From Thereva unica (Eukaryota; Arthropoda; Insecta; Diptera; Therevidae), in the NCBI GenBank assembly GCA_949987705.1, contig OX465282.1, positions 3,584,501-3,648,500 of the forward strand: DNA of 64,000 nt, read 5' to 3'. Under the pieces are notes generated by a model. It did not search any database. It saw only the letters and a program-made list of their open reading frames with translations, and was not told where the DNA came from. A program made the position numbers and the translations under genes. Of the stretch, positions 58,901 to 64,000 are shown in pieces. How positions within the stretch are numbered: the first letter of the stretch is position 1; the number at the start of each line of letters is the position of its first letter.

Positions 58901-60312
58901 ACTCTGTTACGGCTGATGCAGAGGTAATGCTCAACACTCGGAACTGGAGACATGCTGCAAGGGACCGTCAAACTTGGAGAAATGCCCTAGAGGAGGCCAA
59001 GGCTCGATTTGGGCTGTATAGCCATTGGATGGTTGGATGGATTCTGGTTCGAAAGCTTCAAAAGCAATGAAAATGAAGATGCCTTTGGGATGGATATGGC
59101 ATATTAAAAGAATCTGGAGTAATAACCCCGATTGGTTCAGAATGAATAATGCAGCAGAAGAAAAAGAGAAGCGTAGGGCAGAAAAATAAATTTAACCTTA
59201 GAAGAATATCTGACAGAGCTGCAAGTAAGTATTCCAATCTGGAATTCTCATATTAGATGGAACTATGTAGATGTTAAAGAAAACCAAGGCTAGTTGTGTT
59301 TTAAAAATGCTGACTTGGAAGATATATGGAATTTAATTTTAGGGGGGAGATAAAAGATTTTTTCGATGATTACATTCGATAGGCATATGTGCACCTGAAA
59401 AAGAATTTTTGTTTTTTTGTTACCTTTTGACAAATTTAGTATATTTCATTGGAGATTTCAAAACTAAAGTTAAAATTATTATTATTATCTTAAAAATTGT
59501 TTAAAATTCCCATATTAAAAAAAAAATATACAAGTGTGAATTATTTTTGTTTAAAAAAAAAAACTAATTTGAAAAAATCAAAATAAAAAATAAAAACAGA
59601 ACAATCTTTCAAATAAACTCAGGTAAAAATATATGTAAAAACAAGACATAAAACACTTAGGAACTAAAAATAACCTCATAGACAAGGGACAAGTAACAAT
59701 TGTGATAAAATATTGGTGAACATTAATAAAAGCTTGCGTTGCAACTATTACAATTCAATTAGATTTCTTTTTTTTTTTGGTTGTTTAAAAAAAATCTTGT
59801 TTTAAAAAGAAGCTCAAACTTAAAACTTTTTGTTTATAGAAGTTTTTATACTTTAATTTTTTTGTTTATATTTATGAAAAATTTAAGCATTTTTTTGTTT
59901 TGTTTGTTGCAATATTTGTTTATTTTATTTATTTTGGAGAGTATGATAATGTGCGGTGTGTGGGTTGTGGTGCTATTATATATGTTCAAGGGAGAGAAGT
60001 ATAGTTAATAAATGGGCCTAGGTTTTTCGGTTTTATACAAACGTATTTCATTTTATATAGTATATGTTTACTATATTATTATTTATTTATTCTTTTCTTT
60101 ATAAATATTTTATTTATGTTGTGTGGAGAGATAGAATTTTTATGTTTTTTTTTTGTTTTTTTTATTTTATGTTTTAATCTCACCTGAATCATCGCGATCA
60201 CGATCGGGGCTTCGATTTAAAACCGAGCTACGTTTTGATGGCATCGGTAAACTTGGCTTTGGTCGATTTTTTAATGCGGCCAATGCCTGCTGTACAGCTT
60301 CCTGTCTTACTT
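31911..60312 (-). CDS. DIP2: DIP2 (Disco-interacting protein 2), C-terminal 1554 residues
   Basis: DIP2 proteins combine an N-terminal DMAP1-binding region with two adenylate-forming (AMP-binding) domains and act in neuronal and epithelial development; roles in acetyl-CoA and lipid metabolism have been proposed. Fifteen exons are in the window: 60184-60312, 54613-54809, 54449-54542, 51061-51616, 50665-51002, 49931-50604, 49237-49867, 43201-43355, 43055-43136, 38992-39096, 38550-38919, 37818-38478, 37340-37761, 37127-37275 and 31911-32014. They join without a frame break into 1554 codons plus a stop. The protein ends with RMHLRDGFLADQLDPIYVAY-NM, the family's conserved terminus. The first exon seen starts mid-protein (VRQEAVQQALAALKNRPKPS), so the DMAP1-binding part lies right of 60312 and probably outside the window. 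Short introns are 56-72 bp; six introns of 2.8-5.9 kb are filled with transposable elements. No lesion was seen in the coding exons. Confidence 0.95.
32425..33870 (+). pseudogene. Degenerate DNA-transposon-like gene in the last DIP2 intron
   Basis: Antisense to DIP2. An ATG at 32525 opens a short frame (MESIPA) that runs straight into a gtatgt donor-like site. Further on, broken frames read QKKAVEFGLSTLHAWIRCLE (about 33120-33180), GNANDGNTARAFFQNSEVAA (about 33315-33375), a continuing frame DLIDGFYVILQAISCVYEID (about 33400-33455) and a likely C-terminus SELDVSHAESDYEED before a stop at 33664. I recall this protein family as a repeated, uncharacterised insect family associated with mobile DNA; no catalytic motif is visible. 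At least five frame breaks make it a pseudogene. The sequence after it (33770-33870) is non-coding. TIRs were not resolved. Confidence 0.5.
34035..34200 (-). repeat. Dispersed, diverged copy of the satellite monomer
   Basis: The minus strand reads, in order, elements of the satellite: CCGGTTTTGGGAAATTTTTG, GAGCGGTCCTTTTTTGAATG, GGAAATTGTTAGGGACCTCC, and then a diverged version of the 'CACACCGGTCTGACC' part. It resembles the outermost right monomer of the main array (about 30940-31010) more than the core copies, and the palindrome is not conserved. It is a single partial copy in the last DIP2 intron, in reverse orientation to the array. Confidence 0.75.
34490..36800 (-). mobile_element. LINE with long RT frame, last DIP2 intron
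   Basis: The minus strand carries the C-terminal part of an endonuclease (YVLIDRRHLSG, RTYRGANFDSDYYVVGMVL) at 36380-36770. After a premature stop near 36367, an uninterrupted 562-residue reverse transcriptase frame runs from 36187 to 34499. RT motifs are ERWEEYFHELLN, GADGIAAELVKYG, YQCGFSPGKSTTDQIF, FIDFKAAYDSI, NGLRQGDGLACLLFNLALEK, LLAYADDIDIIGR with the catalytic YADD intact, and the tail LGRLRWAGHLARM. The 3' end runs into an AAGAAG microsatellite near 34490. It is 5'-truncated and same-sense as DIP2. It is the best preserved LINE in the window, and the family is also present at 4440-5340. Confidence 0.9.
37127..43355 (-). CDS. DIP2: DIP2 exons 8-14: second adenylate-forming domain
   Basis: This block includes the inter-domain segment VGPASVMVGNLVQGNRLAVA (exon 43201-43355) and the start of the second domain, HQLITGVLRWRATTSPDHVL (43055-43136). 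Next come TCSELHKRAEKIAALLQERG, VALIFPPGLDLICAFYGCLY, LDFSVSTCGRLSGVIITHR, SLSSLCASLKLACELYPSRH, ARTGYLGFLRRTE, VYVVGALDEVITLRGMNYHP and AVFTWTNLLVVVVELDG. The C-terminal subdomain signature (G-x-x-D-E, G-M-N-Y-H-P) is intact. The DIP2-specific 'LEEHQLIVGVVVVVDPG' ends exon 37127-37275, which is joined across a 5.1-kb intron to the last exon. Confidence 0.93.
39770..41090 (+). mobile_element. LINE fragments: CR1-like RT piece and DUF4780-like ORF1
   Basis: Positions 39787-39935 encode SQKVKLGGKSSSSGLLYVG then [19 protein letters not shown], a CR1/jockey-like RT core. From 40050 an unrelated ORF1 begins (RKDAARICAAPKEERNTIPL, basic and proline-rich). It is interrupted by a MITE at 40289-40599 and resumes to about 41050 with WEGASLVAVNKETLPRSHVV and DIMLKWIGVQNRSA, typical of DUF4780-like ORF1 of R1-type LINEs (named from memory). 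Both pieces are antisense to DIP2 and frameshifted. Confidence 0.65.
40289..40599. mobile_element. PIF/Harbinger-like MITE with TAA target duplication
   Basis: The left terminus AGGTATGTATCCACCAAGGC is inverted at the right end with one C/T difference. TAA flanks both sides (40286-40288 and 40600-40602). A second inverted block AAAATGACGTCAC lies inside. On the right arm the two blocks are separated by an extra 22 bp that the left arm lacks. The element is 311 bp with no coding capacity. A 3-bp TWA duplication is the hallmark of PIF/Harbinger elements, hence the tentative assignment. It splits a LINE ORF1. Confidence 0.8.
41280..42450 (-). mobile_element. R1-like LINE: RT C-terminus, RNase H and zinc knuckle
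   Basis: From about 42440 downwards the minus strand encodes an RT thumb (TKTKQKGAMIKLARMQRP) in a broken frame. It leads to a continuous 249-residue frame (42009-41260) holding an RNase H domain: VFQAEVLTIQVGAQ, IVIFSDSQAALLAI, VTLMCTLGHEGHIGNEIADS. The conserved D, E, D and H-type positions are largely kept. A C-terminal CCHC-like knuckle follows (CSCRFCGAAPETAEHLLCDC). This is the best RNase H copy in the window. It is same-sense as DIP2 and lies in the intron between exons 9 and 10. Confidence 0.85.
42640..42995 (+). mobile_element. R1-like LINE linker fragment
   Basis: Plus-strand frames encode LYKDLRRSKRRSRKAFCEEI followed by DKLPASTSLHKVLSKEHSRW, the endonuclease-RT linker of R1-type LINEs. 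Frame breaks and a stop occur upstream. It is head-to-head with the minus-strand LINE ending near 42450. Confidence 0.6.
43356..44700. other. AT-rich part of a DIP2 intron
   Basis: Intron sequence with long T and A runs and (TTA)n-type microsatellites (for example near 43755-43775). No coding frame, inverted repeat or recurring unit recognised. Confidence 0.5.
44720..44995 (-). mobile_element. R1-like LINE C-terminal zinc-knuckle fragment
   Basis: The minus strand encodes SLRAMWGIPYNVCCRSCGKR then KKHLFTSC, the C-terminal Cys/His motif that follows RNase H in R1-type LINEs (C-x2-C ... H-x4-C). About 70 residues; RNase H itself is not recognisable here. Confidence 0.6.
45072..45209 (+). mobile_element. 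tRNA-derived SINE, copy 1
   Basis: The head resembles a tRNA: GGCGCCTGGCTACC, a CTGG...CCAG arm, then a T-arm/B-box-like CCCGGGTTTGATTCTGGC. A pyrimidine-rich body follows, ending in CTTTACATTCCTGATTCCTC. The whole unit is repeated at 47341-47490. The B box here has decayed (TTTGATT for TTCGAAT). Lies in the DIP2 intron between exons 7 and 8. Confidence 0.65.
45720..46605 (+). mobile_element. LINE 5' region and endonuclease, joined to a foreign RT tail
   Basis: The sequence to about 46010 is non-coding and resembles a LINE 5' leader. From about 46010 the plus strand encodes an endonuclease start (IFGTWNTRSMSRIAAVKSLL), then DGTMVGFVIHKSIIDNVKEF and, near 46460-46520, the block TWQSPSERYCNQI. 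At about 46525 it switches to SNSLPNVVQRIGTVAAFKKQ, the extreme C-terminus of a CR1/jockey-like RT, ending near 46602. Confidence 0.65.
46805..46848 (+). repeat. (AAT)n microsatellite at the 3' end of a LINE tail
   Basis: An uninterrupted run of AAT units about 200 bp after the RT C-terminal tail that ends near 46602. Non-LTR elements often end in such simple repeats, so this probably marks the 3' terminus of that insertion. Confidence 0.7.
47110..47340 (+). mobile_element. LINE endonuclease-RT linker fragment
   Basis: The plus strand encodes VRTSEWYDEECKSAI, matching the 'WYDEECK.A' linker of RTE/craniofacial-type LINEs, followed by a basic stretch in a shifted frame. It stops at the SINE that begins at 47341. 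Confidence 0.6.
47341..47490 (+). mobile_element. tRNA-derived SINE, copy 2
   Basis: Contains GGCGCCTGGCTACCATCCCA and a near-canonical B box in CCCGAGTTCGAATCCCGG, so the T-arm can pair apart from one mismatch. The tail CTTTACATTCCTGATTCCTC matches copy 1 at 45072-45209. The middle differs in length and sequence. The matching ends and tRNA-like head support a SINE rather than a tRNA gene: no 5' acceptor stem is present. Confidence 0.7.
47900..48390 (+). mobile_element. LINE ORF2 tail and 3' UTR-like repeat
   Basis: Positions 47925-48060 encode RSRWKDKVKADAAKLLNTRN and W-rich residues of the 'GRPR.RW.D.V..DA..L' tail also seen at 58810-59070. The following 48075-48385 matches 13600-13915. 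Together they mark the 3' end of one LINE family. Confidence 0.65.
48391..49236. other. DIP2 intron sequence without recognisable features
   Basis: Mixed-composition then A/T-rich intron DNA down to the splice donor at 49236. No coding frame or repeat recognised. Confidence 0.45.
49237..51616 (-). CDS. DIP2: DIP2 exons 4-7: linker and first adenylate-forming domain
   Basis: Four exons separated by introns of 58, 60 and 63 bp. They begin with a linker (MAPDITQFSANTRRGADRV...) and a charged segment. The first AMP-binding-like domain follows: RTLEAALQRFG, VTYGKLLSRAQKIAYAL, PGDRVALVYPN, FITAWYGCMFRGLVPLPIEL, ILKS-free VTVTRQAMMNHCRAL, GADGANPW-type LLVADGANPWSLSSCDQF and YYVRSGLLGFLGPGGLVFVC. 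The usual acyl-CoA-synthetase P-loop (SSG/TTG...PKG) is not obvious at the VMGVTVTR position, in keeping with the divergent domains of DIP2. The block ends at KPREIHQ, joined through a 5.9-kb intron to GVQPPTTSS. Confidence 0.93.
51690..52560 (+). mobile_element. R1-like LINE RT fragment between DIP2 exons 3 and 4
   Basis: Antisense to DIP2. Frames encode QHAYPRGKSVDTALNSLVAV. In a shifted frame EFTLAAFEDIEGAFNNIEA follows (the usual FLDIEGAFDN palm motif), then EKGTPQGGVL, a stop, and TVNYADEIALVVTGEY, where YADE replaces the catalytic YADD. The thumb is truncated near 52300, and unrelated sequence containing a short duplicated patch (CTCCTTCTCTAAGACTCA twice near 52320-52360) follows. Confidence 0.75.
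52890..53910 (-). mobile_element. LINE endonuclease N-terminus joined to an ORF2 tail
   Basis: From 53900 to about 53600 the minus strand encodes NYTIYYNCRDKEHTLGTAIV, KHAIIGFKAISERVCKIRIK and a motif equivalent to the end of the 'IIGDFNAK' strand, i.e. an endonuclease N-terminal half. From 53560 to 53350 a linker follows (IDEEWAELGTIMKKQ). From about 53080 to 52900 the tail is KPRTTWRSKSRTTEKSRSVL with WRATVSALCPMRD at the end. The entire RT domain is missing. Confidence 0.7.
53930..54448. other. DIP2 intron sequence without recognisable features
   Basis: A/T-rich intron DNA up to the donor site of exon 54449-54542. Nothing further recognised. Confidence 0.45.
54449..54809 (-). CDS. DIP2: DIP2 exons 2-3: disordered N-terminal linker
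   Basis: Exon 54613-54809 encodes DTTTDEESIPEERISTPDRE and ends PQNLPPP, rich in acidic, Pro, Gly and His residues. Exon 54449-54542 encodes PHSDTSSAGSPPAVHRKNHY and ends EFQRPY across the junction. The low-complexity composition indicates a disordered linker between the DMAP1-binding region and the first adenylate-forming domain. The acceptor of exon 54613-54809 has a weak pyrimidine tract (ataaag|AT), so its 5' boundary is the least certain of the DIP2 model, though the phase fits exon 60184-60312. Confidence 0.8.
54810..55420. other. DIP2 intron sequence without recognisable features
   Basis: A/T-rich intron DNA followed by more balanced sequence from about 55040. No recognisable protein or repeat until the LINE tail near 55440. 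Confidence 0.4.
55430..55600 (+). mobile_element. LINE ORF2 tail fragment
   Basis: In shifting plus-strand frames this reads the 'RPRTTWRR', 'GRSWSELRAVLQN' and 'VRWRATVSALCTMRD' blocks of a LINE C-terminal tail. The same tail is found on the minus strand at 52890-53080 and, more decayed, inside both copies of the 1.4-kb direct repeat (61650-61790 and 63120-63260). Confidence 0.65.
55640..56480 (+). mobile_element. Highly decayed LINE RT remnants
   Basis: Weak matches in broken frames include 'VSWMYNTIVKP' near 55810-55840 (R1-like thumb) and 'DVALEEVIREVRIETKGSTV' near 56230-56290, followed by a 'VDDM' palm remnant near 56320. They come from at least two LINE types. The call rests on short motifs only. 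Confidence 0.4.
56700..57650 (+). mobile_element. R1-like LINE ORF1 (DUF4780-like)
   Basis: Plus-strand frames give KKSGATKKRRRAKARKAAME near 56855, then EDWERCNIPKCKRITFWVLN near 57390-57450, EPKQVLRRMEI and, after a stop, SLQVVRRKVNQSGQTLALSI near 57525-57580. The last block matches the 'W.V..R....G..L.L.ID' strand pattern of DUF4780-like ORF1 proteins. Three or more frame breaks. A shorter copy lies at 3760-4440. Confidence 0.6.
57725..58800 (+). mobile_element. R1-like LINE ORF2: RT start, thumb and RNase H
   Basis: Frames encode an RT start (SPLEQTESIPF, mutated from SPGADGIYP) and the thumb (YLGVTLDAKFNWDQ, LNPKTMYLIYSTIIRPMVTY, GALVW). RNase H follows (IWSESSRFSTAISLGTLATI, FQAEVNTILACNT, IFIFSDSKAVIRS). 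The RT palm is deleted. The thumb is nearly the same as in the 1010-1935 copy. It follows an ORF1 at 56700-57650 in the expected order, so this may be one insertion of about 2.1 kb. Confidence 0.75.
58803..59070 (+). mobile_element. LINE ORF2 tail of a different family
   Basis: One open frame encodes MEDNRIPKRLIASDISGSRP, VGRPRRRWIDSVTADAEVML and RNWRHAARDRQTWRNALEEA, the complete 'SRPVGRPR.RW.D' tail of a RTE/craniofacial-type LINE. It is fused directly to the RNase H domain at 58800. Confidence 0.75.
59090..60183. other. AT-rich DIP2 intron sequence
   Basis: Dominated by A/T runs, with no coding frame or repeat unit recognised. It ends at the splice donor of the exon at 60184. Confidence 0.5.
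60184..60312 (-). CDS. DIP2: DIP2 exon, first in window
   Basis: Encodes VRQEAVQQALAALKNRPKPS, then LPMPSKRSSVLNRSPDRDRD and DDSG, matching the conserved helix and Ser-rich segment just after the DMAP1-binding domain of DIP2 proteins. Boundaries are cag|AA (60312) and G|gtgaga (60184). Upstream exons must lie beyond 60312; none is recognisable up to 64000. Confidence 0.88.
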
Positions 60313-60340
60313 CTGCGATGGTAATATACACACATATATA

Positions 60341-60380
60341 TCGTGATATAGAGAGATAGAGAGAGAGAGAGGGAGAGATA
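60341..60380. repeat. (GA)n microsatellite
   Basis: An imperfect GA-dinucleotide run just upstream (minus-strand sense) of a DIP2 exon acceptor; on the minus strand it is a TC tract about 30 bp from the splice site. Confidence 0.8.
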
Positions 60381-60733
60381 TTGATACGTTTAGATAATGA
60401 ATATGATAAAATGAATGAATGAGAGACATTTCACACAAAAACAAACAAAATTAATTCTCCAAAATTAATTGGTTGATTATTAAACAAAATATAAATGAAC
60501 AAAATAAACATATATTATTTTTTTTAAATTTTTTTAAACAAAATATATATTAGTTAGTAATATACATATGTATATATAAAAAAAGGATATAAAGTATAAA
60601 AGCATGCAAGGATTTTAATAATATGTATGAACGAAATGAATTGTGATTAGAATGGTAACGACGTGCATTTAATCTACGAGTACTATATAAAATGTTTTTA
60701 AACATAATTTATTATTATTATTTTTTTTTTCAA

Positions 60734-62152
60734 CTAATTACTGGTTTTTTAAATAATAATAATGAAAAAAAGCTTGCAAAATGGAAAATCATATTGAATA
60801 AGAAAATTATATAGTGATTATGTTGATTTTTTTTAGATACAAGAAAAGCGAAGATATTTTCCTTGAACCACAAGTAGTAAATTTGGATGTTGACGAGTAA
60901 TATCAGAGTGTTGTACATCCAAATTTTATACAGATTAATTTTACCACAAATGTTGATCTATTGCGCATTTTACCACAAATCTTGATCTATTTTTACGTAG
61001 TGTTACATTTCTTTAACAGATCAGTTTTATTAAAATTTCTTACTTTTATTAGATTTTTTTCTAGGTGTAAAAAAAAACAAAGTTTAGGAATCTTTTTACT
61101 AATAGTTCGTCATATTTGGATCATGTTTCAATTTTTAGTACTAAGGTCAGTTCCCAGGCGAAACTATCCCAACACCTACTTCCTACTACTAACGTTATTT
61201 TCGAACTCTAGGGTGTTTTAAATGTTTAAAATTTTTGATTGTGATCACAAAAAAAGGGTAGGTAGGTAGGTAGGAGTTGCACAGTTGCCGCTGAGATGCG
61301 TAATTTTGTAGCCGTATAGAAAGAGTCTAAATTCAGCCAGCCATATTTAGATAAAAGATCAAATCTCCTATTTTGATCTTTGAAACCTACCCGAATTCTT
61401 TTAGAATAGGTTTCCAAATACACGATGTTTGATAATGCGCAAAGCTGGACAGCCACAGAGAAAGTTCACGGTTGCTTCACCCGCCTGTTATTCTCTACAG
61501 ATATGGTAGTGCACGAAATTGGCAACTGGGCTACATGATGCCTAATTGGCCAGTGCCCGGAAATTATCAACACGATTCTGACAATGTCGTTACGAGAAGG
61601 AGAATCTAGCCAAACAGGCTCTTGAATGAAATCCGCAACGAGTCTGCTGAATTGGAAGGCTTAAAACATCGTGGAGGAGACTCTTATAAGCAGAGGCCAC
61701 AACTGGGAGATCCTGGGCGGAGCTGAGAGCTGTTACACAAAAAAGATTCCTCTGAAGGACCCTATGTCCAACGAGGGATTAAAAGAGCTTAAGAAGAACG
61801 ATTGATAGCAGATTACTTTGGCCCGTGGACTAAGATGTTTGCTATAAAAAAAACCTTTTTGTCTCATGGAACGTTTTATTAGTCTTGGCAAAAGCGCATT
61901 TAGATTACCATTGAAATACAAGTATTGATTTAGCCAAATCCCAAGCAATTTCGCTTCTCAATTAATGCTTGTCCAGTTTTCCTCGAATTTTGAAAGATTT
62001 TCATATCGCCACAGGCTCTGGAAAAGATTCGTTTCGCATTTTCTAAAATTGATCAGGAACTTAAAATCATCGCTATGGCTTTTGATTATTTCACGTTGCA
62101 GGAGCGTCTGAATAACTCCAATCTTCAGCTCTGCTCTATACATTCTGTACAA
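60734..62152 (-). repeat. 1.4-kb direct repeat, copy 1 (CR1-like LINE 3' part)
   Basis: Nearly identical to 62212-63623 at an offset of 1471-1478 bp. In minus-strand sense it holds decayed LINE palm and thumb sequence (for example CLGFG, then LNQYLYFN near 61930-61905) and ends in a poly-A-like tract at 60720-60731. It also contains, on the plus strand, a decayed ORF2 tail of another LINE (61650-61790) and a GTAG microsatellite (61257-61274). Confidence 0.85.
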
Positions 62153-62211
62153 ATATCATTCGCTCGGCAGTCCTCATTTAATTCGACTATTGCTCAATTC
62201 GGGACCTAAGG

Positions 62212-63623
62212 CTAATTACTGGTTTTTTAAATAATAATAATGAAAAAAAGCTTACAAAATGGAAAATCATATTGAATAAGAAAATTATAAAGTGATTATG
62301 TTGATTTTTTTTAGATACAAGAAAAGCGAAGATATTTTCCTTGAACCACAAGTAGTAAATTTGGATGTTGACGAGTAATATCAGAGTGTTGTACATCCAA
62401 ATTTTATACAGATTAATTTTACCACAAATGTTGATCTATTGCGCATTTTACCACAAATCTTGATCTATTTTTACGTAGTATTACATTTCTTCAACAGATC
62501 AGTTTTATTAAAATTTCTTACTTTTATTCGATTTTTTTCTAGGTGTAAAAAAAAACAAAGTTTAGGAATAATTTTACTAATAGTTCGTCATATTTGGATC
62601 ATGTTTCAATTTTTAGTACTAAGGTCAGTTCCCAGGCGAAACTGTCCCAACACCTACTTCCTACTGCTAACGTTATTTTCGAACTCTAGGGTGTTTTAAA
62701 TGTTTAAAAATTTTGATTGTGATCACAAAAAAAGGGTAGGTAGGTAGGTAGGAGTTGCACAGTTGCCGCTGAGATGCGCAATTTTGTAGCCGCATAGAAA
62801 GAGTTTAAATTCAGCCAGCCATATTTAGATAAAAGATCAAATCTCCTATTTTGATCTTTGAAATCTACCGGAATTCTTTAAGAATAGGTTTCCAAATATA
62901 CGATGTTTGATATTGTGCAAAGCCGGACAGCCGCAGATAAAGTTCACGGTTGCTTCACCCGCCTGTTACTCTCCACAGATACTTTAGTGCACGAAATTGG
63001 CAACTGGGCTACATGATGCCTAATTGGCCAGTGCCCGGAAATTATCAACACGATTCTGACAATATCAATACGATAAGGAGAATCTAGCCAAACAGGCCCT
63101 TGAATGAAATCCGCAACGAGTCTGTTGAATTGGAAGGCCTAAAACATTGTGCAGGAGACCTTTATAAGCAGAGGCCACAACTGAGAGATCTTGAACGGAG
63201 CTGAGAGCTGTTACACAAAAAAGATTCCGCTGGAGAGCCCTATCTCCAACGAGGGATTAAAAGATCTTAAGAAGAACGATTGATAGCAGATTACTTTGGC
63301 AGGTGGACTAAGATGTTTGATATATAAAAAAAGCCTTTTGGTCTCATGGAACGCTTTATTTGCCTTGGCAAGAGCGCACTTAGATTTAAATACAAGTATT
63401 GATTCAGCCAAATCCCAAGGAATTTCACTTCTCAATTAAGCTTGTCCAGTTTTACTCGAATTTTGAAACATTTTCATGTCGCCACAGGCTCTGGAAAAGG
63501 ATCGATTCGCATTTTTTAAAATTGATCTGGAACTTCAAATCATCGCTATAGCGTTTGATTATTTCACGTTGCACCAGTCGGAATCCCTCCAATCTTCGGC
63601 TCTGTTCTATATATTCTGTACAA
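62212..63623 (-). repeat. 1.4-kb direct repeat, copy 2 (CR1-like LINE 3' part)
   Basis: Repeats 60734-62152 with scattered substitutions and small indels, including the inserted plus-strand LINE tail and the GTAG microsatellite. Only 59 bp separates the two copies. Unlike copy 1, it has no poly-A tract at its minus-strand 3' end. Confidence 0.85.
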
Positions 63624-63960
63624 GTTGGAAATGAGTTCACGATCTAAGACACACGATCTTGCATGTGCTTGCTTTATATTTTCAAAGGCGTAGGAATAAC
63701 GTAGAGTTCCATGATCGACGAAGCGGTGAACTGAGTTGGAGGGGATTGAACGCAGATCATTTATGAATATTAGGAAAAACGGTTGATAGAACTGACTCTT
63801 GGGAAACACCAGCTAAGATGATGCTGGGTTTAAAATCGACTCCACCTTTATTGAACGACCAGCAAGAAAGCTCTCAAAACAGACAAAGTCCACTCCACGA
63901 GGAGTACGCGCCGATTAAAAGGTTTTACCCAGATTTATTAGGTGACACCGCTTTGTTTAT
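63624..63960 (-). mobile_element. CR1-like LINE RT palm, upstream of repeat copy 2
   Basis: The minus strand encodes FFLIFINDLRSIPSNSVHRF then VDHGTLRYSYAFE, the 'LF.IFINDL...FADD.TL.YS' palm of CR1-like RTs, with the catalytic ADD changed to VDH. It continues without a break into repeat copy 2, so copy 2 is the longer version of the element. Confidence 0.7.
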
Positions 63961-64000
63961 TTACAGATCTGTAGCTTTTTTTTTTTTTTTTTTTTTTATA

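Noticed and set aside
59781..60008. Hydrophobic 75-residue frame resembling a small membrane protein
   Set aside because: It arises from a T-rich intron region, where Phe, Leu and Ile codons are expected by composition.
60730..62396. Two identical hydrophobic minus-strand frames (60730-60918 and 62187-62396) as a duplicated gene
   Set aside because: They lie in the T-rich 3' part of the duplicated LINE unit; the identity comes from the 1.4-kb DNA repeat, and no coding signal is present.

Overview
This is a eukaryotic window, almost certainly from an insect and plausibly a fly. The host genes carry spliceosomal introns, and ten of the introns I could place are only 56-72 bp long. The background is AT-rich. 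The intergenic and long-intron space is packed with decayed non-LTR retrotransposons (R1-like, CR1/jockey-like and RTE-like or 'craniofacial-type' sequences), MITEs and a tRNA-derived SINE. The order (Diptera) is an inference from intron size and gene structure, not proven.

Four host genes are recognisable. (1) A complete polypeptide N-acetylgalactosaminyltransferase of the GALNT10/pgant6 type lies on the minus strand (three coding exons, 11600 to 6153, 616 aa). (2) A complete GUCD1 homologue lies on the plus strand (four coding exons, 19615 to 22261, 221 aa); its first coding exon holds only 7 nt. (3) A complete NAD(P)H-hydrate dehydratase (NAXD) lies on the minus strand (two exons, 26159 to 25055, 346 aa). 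(4) The C-terminal 1554 residues of DIP2 (Disco-interacting protein 2) lie on the minus strand in fifteen exons from 60312 to 31911; its N-terminal exons lie beyond the right edge. The reading phases of all proposed junctions agree, which supports the splice models.

Layout: 1-5400 holds fused LINE fragments and one MITE. 5400-11600 is the pgant gene, with a LINE in its long intron. 11600-18100 is LINE debris. 18100-22500 is GUCD1, with a MITE and a LINE in its last intron. 22500-24880 is an unrecognised GC-richer segment. 24880-26160 is NAXD. About 26500-31050 is a tandem satellite of about 310-bp monomers, wedged between the 5' end of NAXD and the 3' end of DIP2. 31900-64000 is DIP2, whose long introns hold LINEs, a degenerate DNA-transposon-like gene, a PIF/Harbinger-like MITE, two SINE copies and a 1.4-kb direct repeat.

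The four host genes have unrelated housekeeping roles (Golgi O-glycosylation, metabolite repair, a putative C39-like cysteine-protease fold, and an adenylate-forming-domain protein of neurons); nothing suggests they work as one pathway. The most distinctive sequence in the window is the satellite: two monomer subfamilies, a near-identical core with divergent edges, a perfect 18-bp palindrome in the core monomers, and a stray related copy in a DIP2 intron. I saw no bacterial-type operon, CRISPR array or novel multi-gene system.
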